Shown piece by piece: positions 1 to 9,234 of a stretch of DNA of 53,126 nt (the first letter of the stretch is position 1; the number at the start of each line of letters is the position of its first letter). The notes beneath the pieces are model-generated. The model searched no databases. It was given only the letters and a program-made list of their open reading frames with translations, and was not told the origin of the DNA. The DNA is taken from assembly GCA_902789265.1 (NCBI GenBank), contig CADANR010000010.1, positions 1-53,126 on the forward strand. Direction: 5' to 3'. This DNA is from an uncultured Lachnospiraceae bacterium. Its GTDB lineage: Bacteria > Bacillota > Clostridia > Lachnospirales > Lachnospiraceae. The position numbers and the translations under genes are program-made.

Positions 1-44
<44 letters not shown>

Positions 45-366
45 AAGATTGGTTTGATTCTCGCCAGATCAAACTGGCTAAATCCTAAATTTACTTAATC
101 AAGGTTGTTCTCTGAAATTTCTCTTTACAACGCAATTTGCAATGCCGGGACTCATAGACCTTCGGTCTATTTCGTCACGTGCTTCGCACTATCAAATTTG
201 CTTTCGTCCCAGCCACACTCAAGCAAGCTTGGTGTGTCTGCTCCTTCTGCAAATTTGGCATTGCTCATTGCTATCGTGGAATTTTCAGGGTTGCATTGCT
301 GTTCATTTGTCAAGGTACAAGTTAGTTTCTTTATTAAACTATCGCCGCCCCTTTCTTAGGGGCAGC
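45..366 (-). other. rRNA operon leader with nested hairpins
   Basis: About 320 nt of transcribed spacer lie between the rrn promoter and 16S. It is rich in perfect inverted repeats: GCAATGCC (139-146) with GGCATTGC (257-264); GGGAC (147-151) with GTCCC (206-210); ATAGACC/GGTCTAT around a TTC loop (154-170); GTGC/GCAC around TTC (179-189); and CACAC-t-CAAGC/GCTTG-GTGTG (214-236). Together they form a multi-branched structure. A further hairpin GCCAG/CTGGC sits at 63-78. A typical antitermination/processing-like segment (ACCTTGACAAATGAACAG on the minus strand) lies near 300-316. No gene was found here. Role in processing or antitermination is inferred from position. Confidence 0.7.
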
Positions 367-372
367 TTGATT

Positions 373-401
373 ATGATACCACCACCAAATATGCTTGTCA
401 A
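373..401 (-). promoter_or_regulatory. rRNA operon promoter
   Basis: On the minus strand a perfect -35 TTGACA (396-401) is separated by exactly 17 bases from a -10 TATCAT (373-378), pointing into the 16S leader. Predicted start is near 366. Confidence 0.8.
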
Positions 402-492
402 TAACTTTTTCAAGAAATTATCCATGAAAAATTGCATCAATTTTATGTTTCAATTCCCGCTTTATTTGGACAATTTTATTTCGGAAGAATTC

Positions 493-1686
493 TTAGTAGA
501 TTGCTCCGATTCCGCGGTCATCATCCATGGTTCCGAGATTGTAAAGAATCAGCACATCCTCCACCTCTTTGTGTTCATTTATCCAGGAAGAAATGCTTCC
601 CTTATAATAACGCGGATCGAATACCCAGATGGTTTCATACTGATCGATTAATAAAGGTACCAGGCTGTTTGCATAGCTGTCTTTGATGATTACCAGTGAG
701 GAATGTTCGGAATCATCCGTTCTCTCAAGGTCCGCATTCGGATTCTCAATGTGAATCAGTGAATGCTGGTTATTTAAATACATGGAATATTTGTCTTTTT
801 TATTCAGATACTCTTTGTTATAAGGAGAATCCGTAATCTCTTTTGTATCCTCATAAGTAACCGTAATATTTCCTGCCCATTCCGGATTTTCATAAATCTC
901 AATCGAATCCGGCGATACGGCAGTATCGCAGACCTTCGACCAGGTCGTTCCGTAAAAGTCTTCCGACACCGTTTGAAAATCATCATAGGTTTTTTCTTTG
1001 ACCGGGATATATAAATACGGCGCAAGGCAGCAATATCCTTTGTATGCTCCCTGCATTGTCCAGTGATGATCGGTTCTGTAGTACATACTGTCGCAGGTTG
1101 CTTTTCCCAAAGAGAGAGTCTCCGAAATTCCCATAACATAGGATACATTCGAAAACTGCCCTTCAAAATAATTTAAGGTATCTTTTTCAAGTGGTCTTTC
1201 CTGCATCTTATATAATTTCGGCAGTTCCTCTTCATAATGGTTTACGGCAGTCGGAACAAGCATAACGACGACATTTGCATTATTAAGTTTCCCGGAAAAC
1301 GTATTTACCGTATTCGCAAATTTTTCCTTATTCTCAGGCTTTTTATAAACATCCAGCAATCGGAGCCTGTCCTTCTCGTCTCTTATATAGATAACATCAT
1401 TGATTTCTTTCTTTCCGCCCAGGCGTGATGCACGGACCGATACGGAAAGGAGATTATCGCGAAGAGGGAACTGATCGGATAAAAAGTTTTCAAATTCACT
1501 TTGGAACTCTCCGTTTGAAATCTTCTTAATCGACAGTTCCGGGAATTTTGCAAGCATACGATTCTCATTTTCCGAGAATTCCTTCTTCGGAAGCACAATG
1601 AAGAAAACCGCAAATGCCAGAAGCATTGCGAGCATAATATATACCGGTATGTTTTTCAGAATTGTTTTTACGGTTTCCTTTTTCAT
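493..1686 (-). CDS. DHHW-family protein (AlgX/AlgJ-like surface acetylation partner)
   Basis: A 397-residue protein with an N-terminal membrane anchor (about residues 12-32) and an extracytoplasmic domain. The middle holds the signature D-H-H-W (in YRTDHHWTMQGAY), and the C-terminal part has KDSYANS, matching the Asp-His and Ser elements of the AlgX/AlgJ SGNH-like fold. These proteins work with MBOAT acyltransferases to move acetyl groups onto exported polysaccharide, and the MBOAT gene lies directly upstream (79-base gap). The gene is last in a four-gene minus-strand unit, 90 bases before the rrn promoter, with no strong terminator seen between them. The polymer acceptor cannot be told from the sequence. 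Confidence 0.85.
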   Translation of the reverse strand: MKKETVKTILKNIPVYIMLAMLLAFAVFFIVLPKKEFSENENRMLAKFPELSIKKISNGEFQSEFENFLSDQFPLRDNLLSVSVRASRLGGKKEINDVIYIRDEKDRLRLLDVYKKPENKEKFANTVNTFSGKLNNANVVVMLVPTAVNHYEEELPKLYKMQERPLEKDTLNYFEGQFSNVSYVMGISETLSLGKATCDSMYYRTDHHWTMQGAYKGYCCLAPYLYIPVKEKTYDDFQTVSEDFYGTTWSKVCDTAVSPDSIEIYENPEWAGNITVTYEDTKEITDSPYNKEYLNKKDKYSMYLNNQHSLIHIENPNADLERTDDSEHSSLVIIKDSYANSLVPLLIDQYETIWVFDPRYYKGSISSWINEHKEVEDVLILYNLGTMDDDRGIGAIY

Positions 1687-1765
1687 GTTTCCCTGACTCA
1701 GTCTGAATTTTTAATTTCTTAAATAAAATATTTCTTAATTTCAGTTCCGCAATGTCTACACTTTT

Positions 1766-3220
1766 TCAGAACCTGAAATACAAAAACGGATTAAACGAAC
1801 TTCCTACCAGTTCGGCAATGCTAAGAAGCAGTAATCCAGCTGCCGCAAAGCCGCCGACTAAATAAACCGTATCCTTCTTTTTCTCCCCGAGAGAATGATA
1901 TTTTTCCAAAAGTTTCGGGAAGACCGGATACATACAAACGATTGCCACAAGCAGAATCGGAATATTATTTCCGATTACCCATAAAATCTCCGGACCGGCG
2001 AATGCGTTGCCGGCGATTTTAAAAGCATACGTCAGGTAATTTCCGAATTCCGACATTTTATCAAAATAGAAAAGTCCGAATCCGAATACAACGATGATTA
2101 GTGTATAAATATGTCTTACAGCCTTCGGCAATTTTTCTAAGAATTTCCCGTAAACGAATTTCTCAAGCACCAAAAAAACTCCGTGATAAAGCCCCCAAAG
2201 GACGAAATTCCAGGAAGCACCGTGCCAGAGTCCCGTTAAAAACCAGACGATAAAAAGATTACGAAGCTCCTTTAATTTCCCGTGACGGTTTCCGCCGAGC
2301 GGAATATACAGGTAATCCCGAAACCATCCGGAAAGGGAGATATGCCATCTTCTCCAGAAATCCGTTAAGGAAAGGGAGGACAGGGGATAACGGAAGTTCT
2401 CGTCAAAATGGAAGCCCATCATCAATCCGAGTCCGATTGCCATGTCGCTGTATGCGCTGAAATCATAATAAAGCTGCAGGGTGAAAAGAAGCATCCCGAG
2501 CCACGCACCAACTACCGAAAGATTCTCCGTACCCCTTAATCCGTCCCACATCGCACCCAATTGATTCGCAATCAGAACCTTACGGAAAAGTCCGATTAAG
2601 AAACGATAGAATCCTTTTGAGAACTGACTTAAATTGATATTCCTGTTTTTCAGTTCTTCACTGACCTTGGAATATCTGACAATCGGGCCGGCAATCAACT
2701 GGGAAAACATGGAAATGTAAGTAAGATAACGGAAATAGTTTCTCTCCGCTTTTACTTTTTTGCGATAAACATCTATGGAATAGCTGGTGGTCTGGAAGGT
2801 ATAGAAACTGATTCCGATCGGAAGTGCGATTCCGGGAAGCGGAAGGGAAATTCCGGGAATCATGTTTATGCTTCCAAGAAAGAAATCCGCATATTTCATC
2901 ACACCGAGAATGGATAAATTAATCACAAGGGAAAGAATCAGGCAAGTTTTCCGGACTCCCGGACGGTCTTCGAATTTTTCCAGTAAAAGTCCGTCGATAT
3001 AATCTACCAGCGAAGAAAGAAGCATCAGGAAAACGCACCTAGGCTCACCCCATGCATAAAAAAACAGACTGAAAATCAATAAAATAGCATTCCTGACTGC
3101 TACCGCCTTACTTAAGCTCCTGCCGGGAATGATTTTTCCAAGCAGAGCTCCGACCGGGAAATAGCAAATCAGAAATGCCGCAAAAAACAAAATCAAAAAT
3201 AAGAGACTAGAAAAAACCAT
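1766..3220 (-). CDS. MBOAT family O-acyltransferase (AlgI/DltB-like)
   Basis: A 484-residue multi-pass membrane protein. It has the family core DFWRRWHISLSGWFRDYLYIPLGG and the LTGLWHGASWNFVLWGLYHG block with the conserved catalytic-type histidine, at about residues 295-350. Hydrophobic segments run from the N terminus (FSSLLFLILFFAAFLICYF) to the C terminus. The family carries acyl groups from a cytoplasmic donor across the membrane, for example in alginate acetylation or teichoic acid D-alanylation. Absence of a dltA/C neighbour and presence of DHHW and SGNH neighbours favour polysaccharide O-acetylation. It lies 18 bases after the DUF4358 gene, so the two are probably co-transcribed. Confidence 0.93.
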   Translation of the reverse strand: MVFSSLLFLILFFAAFLICYFPVGALLGKIIPGRSLSKAVAVRNAILLIFSLFFYAWGEPRCVFLMLLSSLVDYIDGLLLEKFEDRPGVRKTCLILSLVINLSILGVMKYADFFLGSINMIPGISLPLPGIALPIGISFYTFQTTSYSIDVYRKKVKAERNYFRYLTYISMFSQLIAGPIVRYSKVSEELKNRNINLSQFSKGFYRFLIGLFRKVLIANQLGAMWDGLRGTENLSVVGAWLGMLLFTLQLYYDFSAYSDMAIGLGLMMGFHFDENFRYPLSSLSLTDFWRRWHISLSGWFRDYLYIPLGGNRHGKLKELRNLFIVWFLTGLWHGASWNFVLWGLYHGVFLVLEKFVYGKFLEKLPKAVRHIYTLIIVVFGFGLFYFDKMSEFGNYLTYAFKIAGNAFAGPEILWVIGNNIPILLVAIVCMYPVFPKLLEKYHSLGEKKKDTVYLVGGFAAAGLLLLSIAELVGSSFNPFLYFRF

Positions 3221-3238
3221 GTAATTTTCTTTCCAAAA

Positions 3239-3829
3239 TCAGTTCGAAGTACCTTCCGTTATCGATAATGCTTTGTCTATGTCCTCACAGATTACCAGAA
3301 CAATCATGTTTCCGTTTACACGAACGGATGCTTTCTTTACAAGCTCATTGGCTGCGGGATTGTAGTTCTCCATCTCGGCTCCCATCTGCTCCAAAAGAAG
3401 ATTTAACGAATCCTTGATTTCATCCGTATCTGCCTCATCCTTTAATTTCATCAGAATCACGCTGTCGGTTCTGGTCGGATCCGTACAGGAAGCAAAGGTA
3501 TAATCCTCCAGTTTCGAGGTGTCGATTCCGTAATAATTCATAATGTAATCATCATCCGCAACATACATTTCGGGAAGATCGACATTCTCCTGAATGGACT
3601 TATAAATATCAGCCGTTGTGCGTTCATCCGTGTTACCGGACGGCAGCTCCGAATTAAGTTCCGATGAATCGGAAAAAATCTCGGATGTATAATTTCCGGG
3701 TTCATTGGGATTCGGAAGTCCTTTCTTAGTACATCCTGCAAAACATACTCCCATAATTAATGCGCCGATTATAATTGCAATACTTTTTTTCATCATAATT
3801 CTGTCTTTATCCTCTGCCGGTTTTGGCAT
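3239..3829 (-). CDS. DUF4358-type lipoprotein
   Basis: A protein of up to 196 residues with a lipoprotein signal peptide: MKKSIAIIIGALIMGVCFAGC ends in an FAGC lipobox. The mature part starts with a Ser/Asn/Pro/Glu-rich linker, then a compact domain of about 120 residues (DLPEMYVADDDYIMNYYGID onward) resembling DUF4358. DUF4358 lipoproteins are often found beside DHHW and MBOAT genes in Clostridia; their function is not established. The start is uncertain: ATG at 3829 has AAAGG 4 bases upstream, while ATG at 3796/3793 gives a more normal signal peptide but its nearest AGAGG is about 14 bases away. Confidence 0.75.
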   Translation of the reverse strand: MPKPAEDKDRIMMKKSIAIIIGALIMGVCFAGCTKKGLPNPNEPGNYTSEIFSDSSELNSELPSGNTDERTTADIYKSIQENVDLPEMYVADDDYIMNYYGIDTSKLEDYTFASCTDPTRTDSVILMKLKDEADTDEIKDSLNLLLEQMGAEMENYNPAANELVKKASVRVNGNMIVLVICEDIDKALSITEGTSN

Positions 3830-3883
3830 CTAACCTTTTTATTGCCGAACCTGTTACCGTTACTGTTATTGTTCCTATTATTC

Positions 3884-4861
3884 TTATTCCTGTGTCTGCT
3901 CTTCAGTCTGTTCTTCAGTCTGTTCTTCGGTCTGTTCTTTTGCTGCCTTCTGCAACTGTTCCGTTGCATACGCGGTCAACGCCGGATCCCAGACTTCCGA
4001 ATATGCCTTGTCTGTTTCATGCACATAATTGTCTGAACAATACTCCTCTTTGATATTACCCTTTTCATCCTTAAGAGAAGTGTTAATATCGATAAAGTCA
4101 GCATTGTGATCCGCCGCTGCTGCAAGGAGATAATAATTATAAATATCGATCGTAGGGTTATTCAATGCCCCTTTGCTGACATCCTCATAAACCGGTACCA
4201 TACTGATAATGGTAACTTCCACATCCGGATTCACTTCATGAATTTTATCAATCAGTGCAAAAACATCCGAAGATGCACGAATTCCGTCTTTCACGACCAG
4301 ATCGTTTGTGCCGAACATAATGAAAACGTGCCCTGCACCCATCTCTTTGATATTCTCCCAGACCGGCTGTTTCTTCCCGCGGAAAATCGGATGAAGCTTA
4401 TCATCCTCTTCCAAAGCATGTGCCGAAGTATAGCTGGATGCCGCAAGGAAGGTTGCACCGGATGCAAGCGGTGTTTTTTCTCTTGCCAGATAATCACGAT
4501 ATCCGGCAAAAACGGAGTCGCCCACGAAAACGCTGTTTGCAAAAAATGCCCGGATTTCTTCATCCGAAACCCTGATTTCACTGCCTTCCGGTTCGGATAC
4601 AATCTCACTGTCATTATTTCCGATGTCTTCCGAATCAGGAATGATTTCACCTGATTCCGAAGGTATTTCGGATAGCGGGATATCACTTGCGGGAGCATTG
4701 CCACTGTCCCACACCACCACTCTGGGCTCCGTATCGGAAGGGGCAGGAACGTCCACCGTTTTTTCATTTTTTATATTGCGTACAACCAAAAAAACAGATG
4801 CCGCAACTACTGCTGCGATTGCGAGAATACATACCGCACTCAGCCCCGTATTTTTTTTCAT
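3884..4861 (-). CDS. Membrane-anchored SGNH/GDSL hydrolase with EEQT repeat tail
   Basis: A 325-residue protein. Residues about 8-28 form one N-terminal membrane segment or uncleaved signal. An acidic Ser/Glu/Asp linker (about 35-105) follows, then an SGNH hydrolase domain with block I FVGDSVFAGY, block III MFGTNDLV, and a late His in DNYVHETDKAY. These proteins usually act as esterases or acetyl-transferring enzymes outside the cell. It is the first gene of the unit that also encodes DUF4358, MBOAT and DHHW proteins, so it probably edits or transfers acyl groups on the same polymer. The start has a GAGGG site 7 bases upstream. The C terminus is a perfect-looking EEQT repeat encoded by 12-bp units. 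Confidence 0.85.
   Translation of the reverse strand: MKKNTGLSAVCILAIAAVVAASVFLVVRNIKNEKTVDVPAPSDTEPRVVVWDSGNAPASDIPLSEIPSESGEIIPDSEDIGNNDSEIVSEPEGSEIRVSDEEIRAFFANSVFVGDSVFAGYRDYLAREKTPLASGATFLAASSYTSAHALEEDDKLHPIFRGKKQPVWENIKEMGAGHVFIMFGTNDLVVKDGIRASSDVFALIDKIHEVNPDVEVTIISMVPVYEDVSKGALNNPTIDIYNYYLLAAAADHNADFIDINTSLKDEKGNIKEEYCSDNYVHETDKAYSEVWDPALTAYATEQLQKAAKEQTEEQTEEQTEEQTQE
3892..3937 (-). repeat. 12-bp tandem repeat encoding EEQT
   Basis: Units close to TTCTTCAGTCTG (plus strand) repeat three to four times, giving an EEQT tetrapeptide tail on the SGNH hydrolase. In-frame length change would not disturb the catalytic domain. Confidence 0.8.
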
Positions 4862-5030
4862 TCAAATTCCCTCATTTAAAGGACGCCCTTATCACTTTTT
4901 TCGGGCAGTCCATTTTATAATTATAGGAATAATCGCCCAAAAGTAAATAGAAGAATTCTTCAATAATTGGTGGTAACTTCACAAATTCATTGTATAATAT
5001 TTATGTAAATTAATATATAAGGTGATTTGC

Positions 5031-5711
5031 ATGTCCAATATTATTTCGGTCATTACATTTATTTTTCCCAGACTTCGTTCGCTTCTGTCTCCCTGTATCA
5101 TCATAATAGCTCTTTTGCTTCTGCAAAAGTTCTATTTCAAGGATTACAAGAAGATGCTTCTTTATATGATTTTTTCCCTGTATCTTTTGTCCGTATTCCG
5201 TATTACCAAGCTGCCGGATTCACTAAGACTCCATTTCAATCCGCGCCTTCAGCTGATTCCGTTTTACGGCATTCACAAGGATTTATTCAACAGTGCCTTA
5301 AACATCTTCCTGTTTGTTCCTTTCGGCTTCTTTTTACCGGCACTCTGGCGGCATTTTTTTTCATTTAAAAATACCGTCATTACCGCGTTGTGCTTTACTG
5401 CTTTTATTGAAATCTCGCAGCTTTTCTGCAACCGACTGACGGATATAAATGACATCATTATGAATACGCTCGGGGCCGTCATCGGGTATTGTATTCTGCT
5501 TATTATCACCAAACCGTTTCCGAAACTCTTTCAGCATGAATTCAAAAAAAGAGAATGTGCGCTGATTTTCGCAATCACATTCTCCATGGCTTTCTTCCTG
5601 GATCCGATGATTTATCATCTTTTGAAGGATATCCAGAAACTTCCTTCTTCGTATGCATTCATCGTCCCACTGGGATTCATAACTTCCCGGTTCCATTCAT
5701 TCCTTCCTTAA
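5031..5711 (+). CDS. VanZ-like family protein
   Basis: A 226-residue, multi-pass membrane protein. The VanZ-like core is visible in NPRLQLIPFYGI, NIFLFVPFGFFLPAL, FIEISQLFCNRLTDINDIIMNTLGAVIGY. VanZ gives low-level teicoplanin resistance in enterococci, but most chromosomal homologues have no known role. I chose ATG 5031 over GTG 5022 because AAGGTG (5019-5024) sits 6 bases upstream of the ATG. A TATAAT at 4993-4998 could be its -10; no good -35 at 17 bases was seen. It is divergent from the SGNH gene and convergent with the DUF5711 gene (28-base gap), so it is probably a single-gene unit. Confidence 0.85.
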   Translation: MSNIISVITFIFPRLRSLLSPCIIIIALLLLQKFYFKDYKKMLLYMIFSLYLLSVFRITKLPDSLRLHFNPRLQLIPFYGIHKDLFNSALNIFLFVPFGFFLPALWRHFFSFKNTVITALCFTAFIEISQLFCNRLTDINDIIMNTLGAVIGYCILLIITKPFPKLFQHEFKKRECALIFAITFSMAFFLDPMIYHLLKDIQKLPSSYAFIVPLGFITSRFHSFLP

Positions 5712-5739
5712 GGAAACAGGATAAATCCCGGATTATTCG

Positions 5740-6990
5740 CTATTTCAATTCCACAGTCTGAATACTCTCGTTTGTAACAAGAACATATCTGTAATTCACA
5801 CCCGTCGGGAGCATGGCAAGTACGCCGCCCTCGAGGGGACCGTTGTACTTATCGATTCCGCCGATGACATGTACCAGGCATTCGTCGGAGCTGTATACCA
5901 CGATATGGTTTCCGGTAATCAAAATGTCTTCATACATGATATTGAAGGAAATCGTGTCTTTTATTTTGCCGTTCCGATCGTAAATATTTACGGTATAACG
6001 GTCGCCGTCCCCGGTATTGTTAAATACCAGCGCCACATACTGCTCTCCGTAGTAAACCGCGGCAATTTCATTTTCCACCAGCACCTCACCGGAGCTTATG
6101 GGTTTCTGATCGCCGGAATAGAACATCAGTCGGTTATCCGCAACTGCCACCGCATTGGAATTGTCAATAAAACGAACCTCCGGAACAATTGCGTTGCTGT
6201 AAGTATATCCGCTGACCAGGTTATCCGTCTGGTTCTGTCCGACTTCACCGAAATTATAAAATGCAACGTCGGTTTTATAGGATGCATTGTCCACATACAG
6301 ATAGGAAACCGCAACTACATAGCCGCTTTCCGTAATCGCAATATCAATGGGATATCCGGAATTACGCATACTTGTGGAAAAATATGCGACCGTATTTCCC
6401 GACGTGTCATAGATATGAATCGGCGTAATATCGGAATCATCCAGAATCGCAATAGCGAGTCCTTTCGCGGAAACACAGAATTTGCGGATCGGCATACCGG
6501 TATTAATGGTACCGAGCTTTCCGCTCTTATTCATCATATAAATCATACTTCCGTTATAGTCTGCAATACCGACTACATCACCGCTTATATCAATCATCGG
6601 ATTCTGCATCTGGAAGGTTTCATTCCAGATAACATCACCCTTTTCATTGACGCATTTCATACCGTCATTGGAATATACCAGGATACAGTTTCCGAAACGC
6701 ATTACCTCGGATCCCATGGTAACCACGGAATCGGAACTCTTTACAACATTAATGGAATCATACTCTTTATTCAGGTAACTGAAATAGAAAAATCCCGTTG
6801 CCAAAAGAAGAACCACAATCACAATTCCCACACGAATCAGGATTTCGGTTCTGTGCCTTAGAATCTTTGCCCAGAGTTCCTCGGTTTTATTCTCTTTTTC
6901 CTTGTGCGGACTTTGTTTCGGAGTAAACCGGTTTAATGGTTTTAAATTCTTTGTCTCTCCGAATTTCCCGCTTTTTTTCTTGTTTTTCAT
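5740..6990 (-). CDS. DUF5711-type single-pass protein with extracellular beta-propeller-like domain
   Basis: A 416-residue protein. Residues 1-45 are basic and cytoplasmic (KNKKKSGKFGETKNLKPLNR), residues about 48-72 are one membrane segment (ILIRVGIVIVVLLLATGFFYFSY), and the rest is made of repeated beta-strand motifs such as YSNDGMKCVNEKGDVIWNE and YDTSGNTVAYFSTS, typical of PQQ/WD-like propellers. This matches the DUF5711 family common in Lachnospiraceae; no function is established. It begins 12 bases after galM and is probably co-transcribed. Its ribosome site is weak (AGGAA about 10 bases upstream), so translation may be coupled to galM. Confidence 0.75.
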   Translation of the reverse strand: MKNKKKSGKFGETKNLKPLNRFTPKQSPHKEKENKTEELWAKILRHRTEILIRVGIVIVVLLLATGFFYFSYLNKEYDSINVVKSSDSVVTMGSEVMRFGNCILVYSNDGMKCVNEKGDVIWNETFQMQNPMIDISGDVVGIADYNGSMIYMMNKSGKLGTINTGMPIRKFCVSAKGLAIAILDDSDITPIHIYDTSGNTVAYFSTSMRNSGYPIDIAITESGYVVAVSYLYVDNASYKTDVAFYNFGEVGQNQTDNLVSGYTYSNAIVPEVRFIDNSNAVAVADNRLMFYSGDQKPISSGEVLVENEIAAVYYGEQYVALVFNNTGDGDRYTVNIYDRNGKIKDTISFNIMYEDILITGNHIVVYSSDECLVHVIGGIDKYNGPLEGGVLAMLPTGVNYRYVLVTNESIQTVELK

Positions 6991-7002
6991 CCGTGGAAAT
7001 TC

Positions 7003-8052
7003 CTACTTTACTACCTCAAATCGATAAACCGTTTCGGAATCAAACGGTTTCTCCGGTCCGAATTGCGGCTTTTTAAAATTCTTCTCATTCACGGAATTGG
7101 GGAAATACTGTGTCTCCAGGCAGAGTCCCTGTCTGGGTCCGTAAGCTGCACCGCCTTTGGCGGATTCCACATTCACCCAGTTGCCCGTGTAGAACTGTAC
7201 TCCGGGAAGGTCTGTGGATACAGTCATTCTGATTCCGGACCTGTCATCAAAAACTTCTGCGATTTTTCTGAAAGGCGCATCCGCTTCCGTTAATACATAA
7301 TTGTGGTCATAGCCGTTTACCATCTCAATCTGAGAGAATGCATAGGTAAAATCTTTGCAGACTTCCTTCTCCGTTCTGAAATCCATCGGCGTTCCCTCAA
7401 CCGGTACAATCTCTCCGGTCGGAATCGCGCCCTTTGCAACGGGAGTATAGGCATCCGCAAAAATTCTGACTGTCTCATGGAAAATATTTCCGCTGTCATG
7501 ACCGTTTAAATTAAAATAGCTGTGATTGGTCAGATTGATATAGGTTTCTTTATCCGTTGTGGCATAATAATGAATCTTCAGTTCATCCTTGTCCGTTAAT
7601 GTATAGGTAACCTTAACATCCAGATTTCCGGGGTGTCCCATCGACATATCTTTTTTCTTAATTGAAAAAGTAACGGAGTTCTTTCCTGCCTCGCCCTTAA
7701 AAAGTCGTTTCTGGAATCCCTTCTTATGACTGGTGTGAAGGTTGTTTTCTCCGTCATTCGGCTTTAACAGGTATTCTTTTCCGTCTAAAACGAATTTCGC
7801 CTTTGCGGTTCTGTTTGCAATCGGCCCAACCGTTGCACCGAACAAATTCCCGTCTTTGAAATACGGCTTTGCTTCATCGAATCCGAGCACCAGATCCTTT
7901 ACGATGCCGCTTTTATCCTTCATTCGGAATGCTACAAGCGTTGCACCGAAATCCGTCACGTCCGCTTCAGTTCCGTTACTGTTTTTTATTGTATAAAGAG
8001 AGACTTTTTCTCCCTTTTTTGTAACGCCGAATTTTCTAACTGTTACACTCAT
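7003..8052 (-). CDS. galM: Galactose mutarotase (aldose 1-epimerase)
   Basis: A 349-residue cytoplasmic enzyme that interconverts alpha and beta anomers of galactose and glucose. Family motifs in order: GATVGPIANRTAKAKF and GENNLHTSHKKGF near the N terminus, the catalytic-His region NLTNHSYFNLNGH, and the catalytic-Glu region GLCLETQYFPNSVN near the C terminus. Length is normal. The start has a GGGGGG site 8 bases upstream. Other galactose genes are absent nearby; the neighbours are recR upstream and a DUF5711 gene downstream. Confidence 0.95.
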   Translation of the reverse strand: MSVTVRKFGVTKKGEKVSLYTIKNSNGTEADVTDFGATLVAFRMKDKSGIVKDLVLGFDEAKPYFKDGNLFGATVGPIANRTAKAKFVLDGKEYLLKPNDGENNLHTSHKKGFQKRLFKGEAGKNSVTFSIKKKDMSMGHPGNLDVKVTYTLTDKDELKIHYYATTDKETYINLTNHSYFNLNGHDSGNIFHETVRIFADAYTPVAKGAIPTGEIVPVEGTPMDFRTEKEVCKDFTYAFSQIEMVNGYDHNYVLTEADAPFRKIAEVFDDRSGIRMTVSTDLPGVQFYTGNWVNVESAKGGAAYGPRQGLCLETQYFPNSVNEKNFKKPQFGPEKPFDSETVYRFEVVK

Positions 8053-8117
8053 GATTAATCCCCCCGTTGTTTTATAACATTCTTTTTCTGCATTCTTTTT
8101 TCATTCATTTTTCATGA

Positions 8118-8147
8118 ATTATATATGGAATTCCTGCTTTTCTACAA
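8118..8147 (-). promoter_or_regulatory. Possible galM promoter
   Basis: On the minus strand TTGTAG (8142-8147), 18 bases, TATAAT (8118-8123). The -35 overlaps the last codons of recR. Only the -10 is strong. Confidence 0.4.
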
Positions 8148-8747
8148 TGTCGTTCTTCCGTCCAGTGCACGAAGAAGTGTTACTTCATCAATGTATTCCA
8201 AGTCGCCGCCCACGGGAACACCGCTTGCAATTCGTGTTACCTTGATTCCGGTCGGTTTGATTAACTTTGCAATATACATTGCGGTTGCTTCACCTTCCAC
8301 GCTCGAATTGGTCGCAATAATCACTTCCTCCACATCTTCCTGAAGACGAACCAGAAGCTCCTTTAAACGGATGTCCGCAGGTCCGATTCCGAGCATCGGG
8401 GAAATAGCCCCGTGAAGGACATGGTAGACACCCTTGTATTTTCCCGTTTTTTCATAAGCCGCAAGATCCCTGGAATTCTCCACAACCATGATGGTTTTAT
8501 GATCCCGTTCCTCATCGGCGCAGACAGTACAGATATCCCGGTCTGTTAAGGTACAGCAGCTGCTGCAGCACCGGATATGTTCCTTTGCTTCCGTCAGGGC
8601 ATTCGATAATTTATCCACTCTTTCCTTCGGCAAACCAATGATGTAAAACGCAAGACGTTCCGCGGATTTATTACCAATCCCCGGAAGTCTCTCCAATTCT
8701 TCAATTAATTTTCCGATATAACCGGAATACATATCCCCGGAACTCAT
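8142..8747 (-). CDS. recR: Recombination mediator RecR
   Basis: A 201-residue protein that loads RecA at gaps together with RecO/RecF. It shows the helix-hairpin-helix [22 protein letters not shown] (residues about 13-34), the four-cysteine zinc motif [17 protein letters not shown], and the Toprim domain ([18 protein letters not shown], then [14 protein letters not shown]). Length is the family norm. It starts one base after the YbaB stop, in the conserved order dnaX-ybaB-recR. Confidence 0.98.
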   Translation of the reverse strand: MSSGDMYSGYIGKLIEELERLPGIGNKSAERLAFYIIGLPKERVDKLSNALTEAKEHIRCCSSCCTLTDRDICTVCADEERDHKTIMVVENSRDLAAYEKTGKYKGVYHVLHGAISPMLGIGPADIRLKELLVRLQEDVEEVIIATNSSVEGEATAMYIAKLIKPTGIKVTRIASGVPVGGDLEYIDEVTLLRALDGRTTL

Positions 8748-8748
8748 C

Positions 8749-9099
8749 CTAGAACTTCAATCCTCCGAGGTCTAATCCGCCGGCCATGTTATTCATGGCT
8801 TCCCCGTTTGCATCCTCTACCATGCGAAGTGCTTCGTTCATTGCAGCAATAATAAGATCCTGCAGTGTTTCCACATCATCGGGATCCACTGCTTCCGGAG
8901 CAATTTCAAGTTTCTTCACTTCTCTTGCACCGGTAATCACAAGCTTTACGGCACCGCCGCCTGCAGTCGCCTCAAACTCGCGATTCTCCATTTCCTTCTG
9001 CTGTTCTTCCATCTGACGCTGCATTCTCTGCGCCTGCTTCATCAGATTATTCATGTTTCCCGGCATTCCGCCGCCGGGGAATCCACCACGTTTTCCCAT
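8749..9099 (-). CDS. YbaB/EbfC family nucleoid-associated protein
   Basis: A 116-residue small DNA-binding protein. The N terminus is Gly/Met rich ([31 protein letters not shown]), followed by the conserved [23 protein letters not shown] and [16 protein letters not shown] helices. Family members form dimers with tweezer-like shape that bind DNA and are almost always encoded between dnaX and recR, as here. The start is preceded by a strong AGGAGG. Confidence 0.96.
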   Translation of the reverse strand: MGKRGGFPGGGMPGNMNNLMKQAQRMQRQMEEQQKEMENREFEATAGGGAVKLVITGAREVKKLEIAPEAVDPDDVETLQDLIIAAMNEALRMVEDANGEAMNNMAGGLDLGGLKF

Positions 9100-9234
9100 G
9101 TGTTCCTCCTTGTATGGTTCTCTCTATAAATTTGTTCCGTTTATTGTATTTCAGGTTGCCGCCTTCATCGTCTTTAAAAACGGCTTTTCCAGCGGCACCT
9201 TTTAGAATACATAACGGCTTTTTATTGAAAACAC

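Noticed and set aside
308-313. TTGACA on the minus strand as a second rrn promoter
   Set aside because: No -10 lies 16-19 bases downstream; the segment ACCTTGACAAATGAACAG looks like part of the rRNA leader.
5869-6861. 330-codon plus-strand reading frame opposite the DUF5711 gene
   Set aside because: Antisense shadow; repeated Ile/Asn/His pattern mirrors the propeller repeats of the real gene.
9100-9234. SRP RNA or small gene between dnaX and ybaB
   Set aside because: No GGAAGG/GCAGCA SRP motif and no reading frame with a start signal.
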